NCBI RefSeq assembly: GCF_002849595.1
Contig: NZ_NRQR01000020.1
Location: forward strand, 264,110-328,109
Length of the DNA: 64,000 nt
DNA from: Luteimonas rhizosphaerae
Lineage (GTDB): Bacteria; Pseudomonadota; Gammaproteobacteria; Xanthomonadales; Xanthomonadaceae
Reading direction: 5' to 3'
Every line of letters starts with the position of its first letter. Position 1 is the stretch's first letter. The notes under the pieces were generated by a model. The model made no database searches. It was not told where the DNA came from and worked only from the letters and a program-made list of their open reading frames with translations. Made by a program: the position numbers and the translations under genes. This document shows positions 38,261-48,471 of the stretch, piece by piece.

Positions 38261-38533
38261 GTGACGACCATGACGCTACTCGCTCCCCCACGCACGCCCG
38301 AGCGCCGCCTGCCTGCGTCCGCGCCGGATGGATATGCCGCGATGGCGTGGATCGAGGAGTTCGTCGAACTGGCGCGCTGCGCGATCGAGGAAGAGGACGA
38401 TGAAGTCCTGCGTCGCCGTTACGAGGACGAGGTGCTGCAACGCGCGCGTTTCCTGCGCGCGGCAGGCCTGTTCGACATCGTGCGCATCGCGCATCCCGCA
38501 CTCCGCGCGATGGTCGAGGACGCGGCGCGCTGA
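38261..38533 (+). CDS. Orphan 90-residue acidic protein, divergent from tetR
   Basis: 90 residues from GTG 38261 (AGGA 7 nt upstream); ATG 38270 is an alternative start. I do not recognise it. Residues 27-75 are likely two long helices with clusters of acidic residues (ARCAIEEEDDEVLRRRYEDE) followed by a hydrophobic/basic patch (LQRARFLRAAGLFDIVRIAH). No signal peptide, TM helix or cysteine pair. Its promoter is embedded in the TetR operator, which argues for a real, regulated gene. No further gene follows in the same direction for 2 kb or more. Confidence 0.65.
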   Translation: MTTMTLLAPPRTPERRLPASAPDGYAAMAWIEEFVELARCAIEEEDDEVLRRRYEDEVLQRARFLRAAGLFDIVRIAHPALRAMVEDAAR

Positions 38534-39041
38534 CGCGCGCGGGACGTCGTCGATCTCCCGCTTCGAGGCGATCAGCCGTCGCCGGGGGACACCGAGCAGC
38601 ACACTGCGGTCCCCAGAGACGCGTGACGCCTTCGCGCGGCGAATGGCTACGGCGCCGGTCCACCCAGGCGCGCGCGGGCGGTCCGACATCACGCCCCGCT
38701 CCGCTTACGTCTTCCGGCGCTGCAGAACGATGCGCCGTGCGGTCTCTCGGTACCGGAATGCAATGGCGTGGGCCGCGCGCGGAGTCTCGCGATTTCTGGA
38801 CACCGGGACCGCAGCACGCCTGATCGTCCGGTCCACGACCGGGGTCAGCGGTGAGGCACCGGCCTCGACGCGCAGCCAGCGTCAGGGTGGAGCCGCAACG
38901 AATCGCCCGAGCCTGGAGAACGGCCAGCGAACATTGCCCGGCGCTTCGTCGCTGGACCCTGATCGCAGGAATTCCGGCCGTTCAATGTGCCGCCGCTGCG
39001 CCTACGCATGACACGCGATGCCGGACGCATCCGGCACGCGC
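38534..39041. other. 508-bp gap between the orphan and pilZ
   Basis: No reading frame in this stretch shows a recognisable family or ribosome-binding site. A small hairpin TGCCGGA-cgca-TCCGGCA at 39019-39036 lies just past the pilZ stop codon on the minus strand and may act as its terminator. Confidence 0.55.
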
Positions 39042-39401
39042 TCACATCGTGTGCGTCGCTTTCTCCGACGTCAGCGAGCCCGCCAGCAGGGTCTCGATGC
39101 GCCCCTTCACGGCTTCGCCTTCCGGCGTGTCGGCGAACTGCACGCCGACGCCGGCTGTGCGGTTGCCCTGGGCGCCCGCGGGCGTGACCCAGACCACCTT
39201 GCCGGCGGTCGGCAGGCGGTCGCTGGATTCGGGCAGGGTCAGCAGCAGGAAGACCTCGTCGCCGAGGAAATACCGCTTCGGTGTCGGCACGAAGATGCCG
39301 CCCTGCTTGAGGTACGACATGTAGGCGTTGTACAGCGCCGTCTTGTCCTTGACGGCCAGTGACAGGATGCCCTGTCGCGCGCCAGCTCCGGTTGCACTCA
39401 T
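39042..39401 (-). CDS. pilZ: PilZ domain protein, type IV pilus assembly type
   Basis: 119 residues. One PilZ domain covers about 10-105: ILSLAVKDKTALYNAYMSYL, GGIFVPTPKRYFLGDEVFLLLTL, GKVVWVTPAGAQGNRTAGVGVQF (shown in parts). The RxxxR c-di-GMP-binding motif is absent at the N-terminus, as in xanthomonad PilZ, which instead contacts PilB and FimX. Start at 39401 (MSATGAGARQGI) fits the family. Immediately downstream of holB, as in the conserved tmk-holB-pilZ order. Confidence 0.9.
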   Translation of the reverse strand: MSATGAGARQGILSLAVKDKTALYNAYMSYLKQGGIFVPTPKRYFLGDEVFLLLTLPESSDRLPTAGKVVWVTPAGAQGNRTAGVGVQFADTPEGEAVKGRIETLLAGSLTSEKATHTM

Positions 39402-39423
39402 CGATCGGTTTCCTGCATTCGAA

Positions 39424-40324
39424 TTAGGTGCGCGCCCACAAGGCACGCCAGTCCAGCAGCAGTTCGGCGATCGCGAGGTCCGCGCGCACCGTGGTGCGCA
39501 GCAGGTCCCGGGTGCGGTTGGCTGCATCGAACCACGCGGCCAGCTTCCCGATTCCGGCCGGATCGGTCAAGCCGCTGGCCCGCGCCAGCGCCAGGTCCGC
39601 GGCATGCCGCAACCGCAGCGCGGCGTTCTCGTCGCCCGCCCAGCGCTGGGCTGTCGCGACGACCGGCAGCGCGCCCTTCGCCAGTCCGGCGAGATCCTTC
39701 TGCACGTCGCGGCGCAACTGCATGCCGCCATCGGCGAGCCAGTCGGCGGCGAGACCCGGATGGCCCTTCGCGGCGTCGAGCGCCTCGTCGGCATCGGCGA
39801 CGGCATGGCCCTGCGCGATCAGCCACGCCAGCGCCTCGTCGCGCGGCGGCATGCGGAATTCGACGCGCTGGCAGCGGCTGCGGATCGTCGCGGGCAGGCG
39901 CGCCGGGTTGGCCGCGACCAGCCACAGATGCCGGCCCGGCTGCGGCTCCTCGAGCGTCTTGAGCAGGGCGTTGCAGGCGGCATGGTTGACGGCATCGGCG
40001 GGATCGAGGATCGCGACCTGCGCATGACCGTACTGCGGCGTCAGCGACAGCTTGTCCGACAGTGCGCGGATCTGGTCGATGACGATCTCGGTCGAAGGAG
40101 ATCACGTGGTAATCGGGATGGGTGCCGGCCGCGATCAGCTGGGCGACGCGCGCATCGCGGTCCGCCCCGAGCACGTGCGCCGCGAGCGCGGCCGCGACGG
40201 CCAGCTTGCCCAGACGCGCCGGCCCGCAGAACAGCAGCGCATGGCCGATGCGTTCGCCGTCGAGCGCGCCGCGCGTGTGCTCGAACACGCGCTGCTGCCA
40301 CGGCGCGAAACCGGCGGCGCTCAC
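39424..40324 (-). pseudogene. holB: DNA polymerase III delta-prime subunit, frameshifted
   Basis: The first 78 codons from GTG 40324 encode a normal delta-prime N-terminus (APWQQRVFEHTRGALDGERIGHALLF, GPARLGKLAVAAALAAHVLG, HPDYHVISFD; shown in parts). The reading then changes frame: the rest of the protein (EIVIDQIRALSDKLSLTPQYGHAQVAI, DPADAVNHAACNALLKTLEEP, IRSRCQRVEFRMPPRDEA and on to 39424) is in the next frame, joined across one extra base at 40090. About 11 residues (the part usually reading like xPTxxGDKLRT) are lost. HolB is part of the clamp loader and essential in E. coli, so either an assembly error or a real lesion compensated elsewhere must be considered. GTG overlaps the tmk stop. 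Confidence 0.8.
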
Positions 40325-40959
40325 GCGACCCGTGCCTCGCGCAGCACGCGGACCGCGTCGGCCGCGACGACCTCGGCCGGGCGCGTCGCGTCGAGGACGC
40401 GGAAGCGCGTCGGCGCCTGCTGCGCGCGCGCCAGATAGGCGGCACGCACGCGCTCGAAGAAATCGTCGCGCTCGGCCTCGATGCGATCGGGGATCGGGTC
40501 GCGGCCGCGGGTGCGCGCGCGTCCCTGCTGCACGCCGAGGTCGAGCAGCAGGGTCAGCGACGGGGCGATGCCGACGAAGCGCTGCTCCAGCACGTCGATC
40601 AACCCGGTGTCGAGCCCGCGGCCACCTCCCTGGTAGGCGTAGCTGGAATCGGTGAAGCGGTCGCTGACGACCCAGGCACCGCGGTCGAGCGCCGGCTGGA
40701 TGGTCTCGCGCACATGCTGGGCACGCGCGGCGAACATCAGCAGCAGCTCGGTTTCCGGCGCCGCGGGTTCGTGCGCGGGATCGAGCAGCAGCGCGCGGAT
40801 CATCTCCGCAAGCGGCGTGCCGCCCGGTTCGCGCGTGCTGACCACTTCGCTGCCATCGGCCTGAAGCGCCTCGCGCAGCGCGCGCAGCACGGTGGTCTTG
40901 CCGGCGCCCTCGCCGCCTTCCAGCGAGACGAACCGGGGATGGGTCCGCAACGTCGTCAC
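40321..40959 (-). CDS. tmk: Thymidylate kinase
   Basis: 212 residues. P-loop LEGGEGAGKTT (13-23), DR-containing motif VVSDRFTDSSYAYQGGGRGLD (about 96-116), and lid region with RGRDPIPDRIEAE. It phosphorylates dTMP to dTDP. Overlaps mltG by 4 bases and is followed directly by holB. Confidence 0.96.
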   Translation of the reverse strand: MTTLRTHPRFVSLEGGEGAGKTTVLRALREALQADGSEVVSTREPGGTPLAEMIRALLLDPAHEPAAPETELLLMFAARAQHVRETIQPALDRGAWVVSDRFTDSSYAYQGGGRGLDTGLIDVLEQRFVGIAPSLTLLLDLGVQQGRARTRGRDPIPDRIEAERDDFFERVRAAYLARAQQAPTRFRVLDATRPAEVVAADAVRVLREARVA

Positions 40960-42128
40960 GGCGCGTCCTCTCCCTCGCTGGTCGCCGCTTCCACTTCGAT
41001 CTCGTTGGGCGGCGGCGCGTCGTCGCCGGCCGCGGCCCTGGCGGCGTCGCCGCGCGCGGCATTGCCGCTGCCGAACTGCGCGCGGTAGCGCTGCACGTAG
41101 TCGCGCACGGCGACGTTGTGTTCGGCGTAGCTGCGCGAGAACACATGGCGGCCGCTGCCGTCACCGACCGCGACGAAATACAGGGTGTCGCCGGGCTCCG
41201 GATGGGTCGCGGCCTGGATCGCGGCGGAGCCGGCCATCGCGATCGGCGTCGGCGGCAACCCGTCGCGGGTATAGGTGTTGTACGGCGTGTCGGTCTGCAG
41301 GTCGCTGCGGCGGATGTTGCCGGCGTAGTCCGCGCCCATGCCGTAGATCACGGTCGGGTCGGTCTGCAGCCGCATGCCGAGCTTGAGCCGCCGCGAGAAC
41401 ACGCCGGCGATCTCCGGCCGCTCGCTGGCGATGCCGGTTTCCTTCTCGATGATCGACGCCAGCACCAGCGCCTCCTCGCGGTCGTCGAGCGGCAGGTCGG
41501 GATCGCGCGCCTCCCAGGCCGCGTCGAGCGCGGCTTCCAGCGCGCCGTTCGCGCGCCGCAACAGGTCCACGTCGCTGTCGCCGGTCGTGTACAGATAGGT
41601 TTCGGGCAGGAAGCGCCCTTCGGGATGCACGCCGGCGTGGCCCAGCTCGGCCATCAGCGCGGCATCGTCGATGTCGCCCAGGGTCTGCACCAGCGGTGTC
41701 GCGCGGCCGAGCGCGGCGCGCAGCTCGCGGATGTTCCAGCCCTCGACGATCGTGAAGCGGTGGTGGATCACCTTGCCGTCGCGCATGCGCACCAGCAGCT
41801 CGCGTGGCGTCGTCGCAGGATCCAGCGGGTATTCGCCGACCTGGATGCGGGCATCCGCGCCCAGCTGTCGCGCCAGCGCGCGCCATTCCAGCGCGTGGCC
41901 TTCGACCACGCCGGCGTCACGCAGCCGGACGAGCACGCGCTGGAACGAATCCCCGCGCGCGACGACGAAGGTCTGGTCGGCGGCGACGTTCGCCAGCGGT
42001 GCATCGGCAAAGCGCGTGTAGCGGTCGTAGACCACGTACGCGGCCGCGCCGGCCAGCAGCAACGCGACGACGAAGATCAGGCCGAGGATCCGGCCGAGGC
42101 CGTGGCGGCGTGGTGCGGGGTCGGTCAT
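40956..42128 (-). CDS. mltG: Endolytic peptidoglycan transglycosylase MltG
   Basis: 390 residues. One TM helix (12-34: GRILGLIFVVALLLAGAAAYV split as GRILGLIFVV and ALLLAGAAAYV), then a LysM-like domain and the YceG catalytic domain. The catalytic glutamate is Glu228 in LVLASIIEKETG. Other family motifs are GRFLPETYLY and LQTDPTVIYGMG. It cuts nascent glycan strands in the inner membrane and sets their length. The last ~40 residues are an Ala/Glu-rich extension. First of the mltG-tmk-holB-pilZ set. Confidence 0.95.
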   Translation of the reverse strand: MTDPAPRRHGLGRILGLIFVVALLLAGAAAYVVYDRYTRFADAPLANVAADQTFVVARGDSFQRVLVRLRDAGVVEGHALEWRALARQLGADARIQVGEYPLDPATTPRELLVRMRDGKVIHHRFTIVEGWNIRELRAALGRATPLVQTLGDIDDAALMAELGHAGVHPEGRFLPETYLYTTGDSDVDLLRRANGALEAALDAAWEARDPDLPLDDREEALVLASIIEKETGIASERPEIAGVFSRRLKLGMRLQTDPTVIYGMGADYAGNIRRSDLQTDTPYNTYTRDGLPPTPIAMAGSAAIQAATHPEPGDTLYFVAVGDGSGRHVFSRSYAEHNVAVRDYVQRYRAQFGSGNAARGDAARAAAGDDAPPPNEIEVEAATSEGEDAP

Positions 42129-42306
42129 GGGCGGCGATGCCGGGTCGGGTCTGCGAGCGGGGCGTCAGGATACCGTGGCGACCCGAAGGCGGTGCGATCC
42201 CGGCGCCACGGCGCGCTGCGAACGGCGTCGGAACGCGTCGCGCTGGCCGCTGCCCGCGCGGTCCGGCGTTGATTCCAGCCACGGACATCGCCTCGAGGAG
42301 CGCCCC

Positions 42307-42630
42307 ATGCAGCAGACCCGGATCACCGGTTACCAGGTGATGTACTCGGCCAACCGGTTTCCCCCGCGTATCTGGCTGCAGGGCGATACCGGCGGCATCG
42401 GGCAACTGGTGTTCCACCCGAACGGCGCCGTCCTGCCCGAGGATGCGCTCCAGGGCACGACGCCGTCGCTGCATTACCACCTCGACGACTTTCCCCATGC
42501 GCTCGACCTGTTGCGTCGCGAACGCCCGGTCTGGCTGCTGTACTCGGGCAGCGGCGGCAGCTACGAGAACGGCCTCAAAACCGAGCCCGCAGGCGTTGCC
42601 GGCCCCGTCGCGCCGTTGGATCCGCCGTGA
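42307..42630 (+). CDS. Unrecognised 107-residue protein
   Basis: Starts at ATG 42307 with GAGGAG 6 nt upstream, a strong ribosome-binding site that supports a real gene. The sequence (QVMYSANRFPPRIWLQG, GQLVFHPNGAVLPEDALQG, LDDFPHALDLLRRERPVWLLYSG, shown in parts) has several aromatic and Gly/Asn-rich stretches but no family I know. It sits alone on the plus strand between mltG and pabB. Cytoplasmic, no TM or signal peptide. Confidence 0.65.
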   Translation: MQQTRITGYQVMYSANRFPPRIWLQGDTGGIGQLVFHPNGAVLPEDALQGTTPSLHYHLDDFPHALDLLRRERPVWLLYSGSGGSYENGLKTEPAGVAGPVAPLDPP

Positions 42631-42844
42631 CATCGCCTCCGGTGCCTGCGGCAGGCAGGACGAGCACCCCAGCCCGGCGGCGACGCGCAACGCACGGTGG
42701 CGGAAGCCAGGTGCCGAGCCCGAGCGGAATGATCCGATCCCGAGACCGGGGACGCGCCATTCCGACGCGGGTGCGCATCCTGCGCCCGGATGTCCGCAGC
42801 TGCTGACCGCCGACGCGACGTCGTGCCGGCGCCACCGCGGACAG

Positions 42845-44197
42845 TCAGTCCGCGCGCCCCAGCGCCCGCAGGGTGCCGCGCGCCTTGGCCCGGGTCTCGT
42901 CGAGTTCGCGCTGCGGATCGGAGTCGGCGACGATGCCGGCGCCGGTGCGAAAACGCGCCTCGTGGCCTTCGACCTCGGCGCTGCGGATCAGGATGTTGAG
43001 GTCGAGATCGCCGTCGCGGTTCAGCCAGCCCATCGCACCGGTGTAGGCACCCCGCCCCGCGCCTTCGAGCTCGGCGATGATCTGCATGCAGCGCACCTTG
43101 GGGCAGCCGGTGATCGTGCCGCCCGGGAACACCGCCGCGATCACCTCGCCCGGCGTCGCGCCGGCGCGCAGCCGGCCGCGCACGTTGCTGACGATGTGGT
43201 GCACGTGCGCATAACTCTCCACGCACATCAGCTCGTCGACCTCGACGCTGCCCGGCACGCAGACGCGGCCGAGGTCGTTGCGTTCCAGGTCGACCAGCAT
43301 CACGTGCTCGGCGCGTTCCTTGGGATGGCCGACGAGTTCGCCGATGCGCGCGGCATCGTCGTCGCCGTGGAAACGCGCACGCGTGCCGGCGATGGGGCGT
43401 GTTTCGACGACATCGCCCCGGATCGACACCAGCCGCTCGGGCGACGCGCTCGCCACCGCCCAGCCCTCGCCTGAAAACAGGCCGGCGAACGGCGCCGGAT
43501 TGTGCTCGCGCAGGCGTGCGTACAGCGCCGTCGCATCGAGCGGCGCGTCGAAGCGCGCGCGCCAGCCGCGCGACAGGTTCGCCTGGAAGACATCGCCGGC
43601 CGCGAGGTAGTCGAGCACCCGCCGCACCCCGTCAAGGAACGCGGCATCCGGGTCCTCGTCGATCGCCGCGGGCGGCTGCCACGCAGGCACCGACGCACCC
43701 GCTGCGCGCTGCGCGTCGGCCTCGAGCACCGCGAGCATCGAGGTCTGCGCAGATTCGGCGATCGCAACGCACTCGCCGGTCGCGTGGTCGCGCAGGATTG
43801 CCGCGGGACAGCGGTAGGCGACCGCGACCGGCAACGCGCCGGGCGCATCCGGCAGCCGCAGCACCGGCTCGACCTGACGCGCGAGCTCGTAACCGAGAAA
43901 CAGCGCCCAGCCCCCACGGAACGGCCAGCGCGGCGCTTCGCGCTCGCAGCGCGCCGCCTGCCAGATGCTGTCGAGCGCGGCCAGGAAGTCGCCGTCGACA
44001 GGGGCACCGGACGCATCCCGCGTCACCCCGTCTTCGCCGAGCTGCAGCCGCCCGCCATCGGTCGCCAGCAGCAGGTCCCAGCGCGCATGCGCGGTGCCGT
44101 GCGCGACCGACTGCAGCAGCATCGGGTAACGCGCCGGCGCGAGGCGATGCAGGGCCAGCAGGTCGGTGTCGGCGGGCAGCGCGTGGGTGATCAGCAC
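42845..44197 (-). CDS. pabB: Aminodeoxychorismate synthase component I
   Basis: 450 residues from GTG 44197. Chorismate-binding enzyme of para-aminobenzoate synthesis. N-terminal half follows PabB style (YPMLLQSVAHG; GGWALFLGYELARQVE). Core motifs: ETRPIAGTRAR, DLERNDLGRV, HHIVSNVRGRL, FPGGTITGCPKVRCMQII. The PIKGT lysine that E. coli PabB uses as nucleophile is Ala here (PIAGT), as in TrpE and some PabB proteins. I prefer PabB because of the N-terminal match and because no trpG/trpD is adjacent. An ATG at 44272 would overlap uup, so the GTG is more likely. Confidence 0.8.
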   Translation of the reverse strand: MLITHALPADTDLLALHRLAPARYPMLLQSVAHGTAHARWDLLLATDGGRLQLGEDGVTRDASGAPVDGDFLAALDSIWQAARCEREAPRWPFRGGWALFLGYELARQVEPVLRLPDAPGALPVAVAYRCPAAILRDHATGECVAIAESAQTSMLAVLEADAQRAAGASVPAWQPPAAIDEDPDAAFLDGVRRVLDYLAAGDVFQANLSRGWRARFDAPLDATALYARLREHNPAPFAGLFSGEGWAVASASPERLVSIRGDVVETRPIAGTRARFHGDDDAARIGELVGHPKERAEHVMLVDLERNDLGRVCVPGSVEVDELMCVESYAHVHHIVSNVRGRLRAGATPGEVIAAVFPGGTITGCPKVRCMQIIAELEGAGRGAYTGAMGWLNRDGDLDLNILIRSAEVEGHEARFRTGAGIVADSDPQRELDETRAKARGTLRALGRAD

Positions 44198-44234
44198 GGG
44201 AATCGGCCTGGCGGGAAGGTGCTGTGGTCGGGAA

Positions 44235-46142
<1,908 letters not shown>

Positions 46143-46148
46143 GCGCGC

Positions 46149-46154
46149 AGTTTA
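46149..46154 (-). promoter_or_regulatory. -10-like box 6 nt before the uup start
   Basis: Minus strand TAAACT then GCGCGC then ATG. Would give a leaderless uup mRNA. Confidence 0.45.
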
Positions 46155-46190
46155 GCCGCTGGCGCGGTCGCGCGCGGGCCGGACACGGAA

Positions 46191-46210
46191 ACGGCCGCAT
46201 CGGCGGCCGT
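46191..46210 (-). terminator. Hairpin terminator after bfr
   Basis: ACGGCCGC-atcg-GCGGCCGT, with TTTCC following on the minus strand, 60 bp beyond the bacterioferritin stop. Confidence 0.65.
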
Positions 46211-46270
46211 CCTTGCATGCCTCCGCTTGCCCGACAGACCGCGTTCCGCGGCGTCGGGGCGGCAGGCCGT

Positions 46271-46768
46271 TCAACCAACGCCGGCGTGGGTGCCTTCGGC
46301 CTCGCCCATGCGGCTCTGCTGGTAGTTCTGCAGGCCGATCATCCGGATCAGGCGCAGCTGCTTCTCCAGCCAGTAGGTATGGTCTTCCTCGGTGTCGGCC
46401 AGCTGGGTCAGCAGCACCTGGCGGCTGACGAAGTCCTCGTGGCGCTCGCACAGGGCGATGCCCTTGGCCAGGTTCTCGCGGACCAGGTATTCGAGATCGA
46501 GGTCCTTGCGCAGCATCTCCTCGACCGTGTGGCCGGGTTCGAACGCGTGCGGACGCATGTCCGGATCGCCTTCGAGGAACAGGATCCGCCGCAGCAGCGC
46601 ATCGGCGTGCTGGGTCTCTTCTTCCATCTCGTGGTTGATGCGCGCGTAGAGCACATGCAGGCCCAGGTCCTCGTAGCGGCGCGAGTGCACGAAATACTGG
46701 TCGCGCGCGGCGAGCTCGCCCCGCAGCAGGTCCTTGAGGTAGTCGATGACTTCGGGATGGCCTTTCAT
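46271..46768 (-). CDS. bfr: Bacterioferritin-family ferritin lacking the haem methionine
   Basis: 165 residues. Ferroxidase ligands Glu18, Glu51, His54, Glu127 and His130 are all present ([29 protein letters not shown]), with a further Glu near 93. The haem-binding Met52 of E. coli Bfr is Thr52 here (E-T-Q-H instead of E-M-K-H), so this subunit should not bind haem by itself. It stores iron as a 24-mer. C-terminus has an 8-residue tail. Divergent from the YegD-like gene across an intergenic inverted repeat. Confidence 0.92.
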   Translation of the reverse strand: MKGHPEVIDYLKDLLRGELAARDQYFVHSRRYEDLGLHVLYARINHEMEEETQHADALLRRILFLEGDPDMRPHAFEPGHTVEEMLRKDLDLEYLVRENLAKGIALCERHEDFVSRQVLLTQLADTEEDHTYWLEKQLRLIRMIGLQNYQQSRMGEAEGTHAGVG

Positions 46769-46830
46769 GGATGCGCTCGCGACAACGTGGAGTGCGCGCA
46801 GTATGCCGAGTCGCGCCGGGACGTGATCGG

Positions 46831-46853
46831 ATGCGAATAGATGCATTTCGCAT
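46831..46853. promoter_or_regulatory. Inverted repeat between bfr and yegD-like gene
   Basis: ATGCGAA (46831-46837) and TTCGCAT (46847-46853) are perfect 7-bp arms, spacer TAGATGCAT. AT-rich in a GC-rich context; weak likeness to a Fur box given the bfr neighbour (inference). Confidence 0.4.
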
Positions 46854-46986
46854 TCGCAAGCCGCGCACCTGTCGCCTCGCATCCCCCGCGATGCCGGTGA
46901 TGCCGACCGTCCACCGCAGCCGGATGCGCCTGCGGCGGCCGCCCGGGACGCGTAGACTCGCCGGCCCCACGTCACGCCCCGGCCCC

Positions 46987-48345
46987 ATGAAAATCGGCAT
47001 CGACTTCGGCACCAGCTATTCGGCCGCGGCCGCCCGGATCGGCGACCGGCTGGAACACATCCGCTTCGGTGGACAGTCGCAGTTCCGCACCGCGGTGTTC
47101 TTCCCGACCACGCTGCCCGATCCCTCGGACTTCCAGCTGACGACGGCGATGGAAGGCGAGGTCGCCGACCTGGTGCGGACGATGAAGAGCGAGCAGACCC
47201 GCGCCGGCGTCGCGCCGCGCGCCGAGTCGCTGCTGCGCGCCGATGCCGTGCGCATCGTCCGCCGCCAGTGGCTGGAGCAGCAGACGCGCACCGCCGAGAC
47301 CTCGGTCGCGGACCTGCAGGACGCGGTGTTCGGCGAAGAGGCGATCGAGCGCTATCTCGAGGAAGGCACCGGCAACCTGGTGCAGTCGCCGAAATCCATG
47401 CTCGGCTTCAACCTGCACCCGCGCGCGCGCCAGACGATCACCGGCATCGCCGCGCACATCCTCGAGCACATCCGCCTGACCGCCAGCCAGCAGCTCGGAA
47501 CGCCGGTGCGCGAGGCCACGCTGGGCCGACCGGTGCGCTTCCGCAGTTCGATGGGCGACGCGGGCGGCGACCAGGCGCTGTCGATCCTGCGCGAAGCGGC
47601 GGACATCGCCGGCTTCGATGCGATCACCTTCCTCGAGGAACCGGCCGCGGCCGCGCTGCACCACCACGCCATCAGCCCGCAGCGTCACACGACCCTGGTC
47701 GTCGACATCGGCGGCGGCACCACCGACATCGCGCTGGCCGAGATCGGCGGCGACGCCGCGCCGCGCGTGCATCGCGCCTGGGGCGTGCCCAACGGCGGGA
47801 CCGATGTCGACCTCGCGCTGAGCCTGGCCCGCTTCATGCCGCTGTTCGGCAAGGGCATCACGCGCACGCCGGTCCACCATTACGTCGAGGCGGCGACGGT
47901 GCAGGACATGCCGCGCCAGCGCGATTTCCAGAAACGCGACTTCCGCGAGGTCGAGGCGCCGTTCGGTGCGCGCCTGCAGGCGCTGCAGGACGACGGCGGC
48001 ACGACGCGCCTGTATCGCGGCGTCGAAGGCATGAAGGTCCGGCTCAGCGGCCACGACACCGCCGGGCACGTGCTCGACTACATCGCGCCCGACCTGCGCG
48101 TCGATGCGACCCGCGCGGACCTCGAAACCGCGAGCGCGCGCTTTCTCGACCACATCGGCGCCCTGCTCGACGAGGTCCGCGGGGACCTCCCGGCCCCGCC
48201 CGACAGCCTGTTCCTCACCGGCGGCATGTCCGGCGCGCCCTATGTGCAGGCGGCCGCGCGCGCGCGGTTCCCCGATGCCCGGGTGGTGCTCGGCGATCCG
48301 TCGCTCGGCGTGGTCTCGGGTCTCGCCGAACACGCGCGCAACTGA
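46987..48345 (+). CDS. YegD-like Hsp70-family ATPase
   Basis: 452 residues, close to E. coli YegD (450). It has the actin/Hsp70 nucleotide-binding fold: phosphate-1 [15 protein letters not shown] (1-15), phosphate-2 [18 protein letters not shown] (about 237-254), and adenosine motif [13 protein letters not shown] (about 413-425). The peptide-binding C-terminal domain of DnaK is absent. Function of YegD proteins is unknown. Start at 46987; weak ribosome-binding site. Confidence 0.9.
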   Translation: MKIGIDFGTSYSAAAARIGDRLEHIRFGGQSQFRTAVFFPTTLPDPSDFQLTTAMEGEVADLVRTMKSEQTRAGVAPRAESLLRADAVRIVRRQWLEQQTRTAETSVADLQDAVFGEEAIERYLEEGTGNLVQSPKSMLGFNLHPRARQTITGIAAHILEHIRLTASQQLGTPVREATLGRPVRFRSSMGDAGGDQALSILREAADIAGFDAITFLEEPAAAALHHHAISPQRHTTLVVDIGGGTTDIALAEIGGDAAPRVHRAWGVPNGGTDVDLALSLARFMPLFGKGITRTPVHHYVEAATVQDMPRQRDFQKRDFREVEAPFGARLQALQDDGGTTRLYRGVEGMKVRLSGHDTAGHVLDYIAPDLRVDATRADLETASARFLDHIGALLDEVRGDLPAPPDSLFLTGGMSGAPYVQAAARARFPDARVVLGDPSLGVVSGLAEHARN

Positions 48346-48471
48346 ACACGCGGGCTGCGATGCGCCACGCGTCACAGCCCGGGGTAGTCCCCACGTCGCG
48401 CGGCATCTGCGCGCGAGCGCCCGTGGAATAATCGCCGCCAGCCGGGCAGACGCCGCGGCAGGGGGCCTGGA

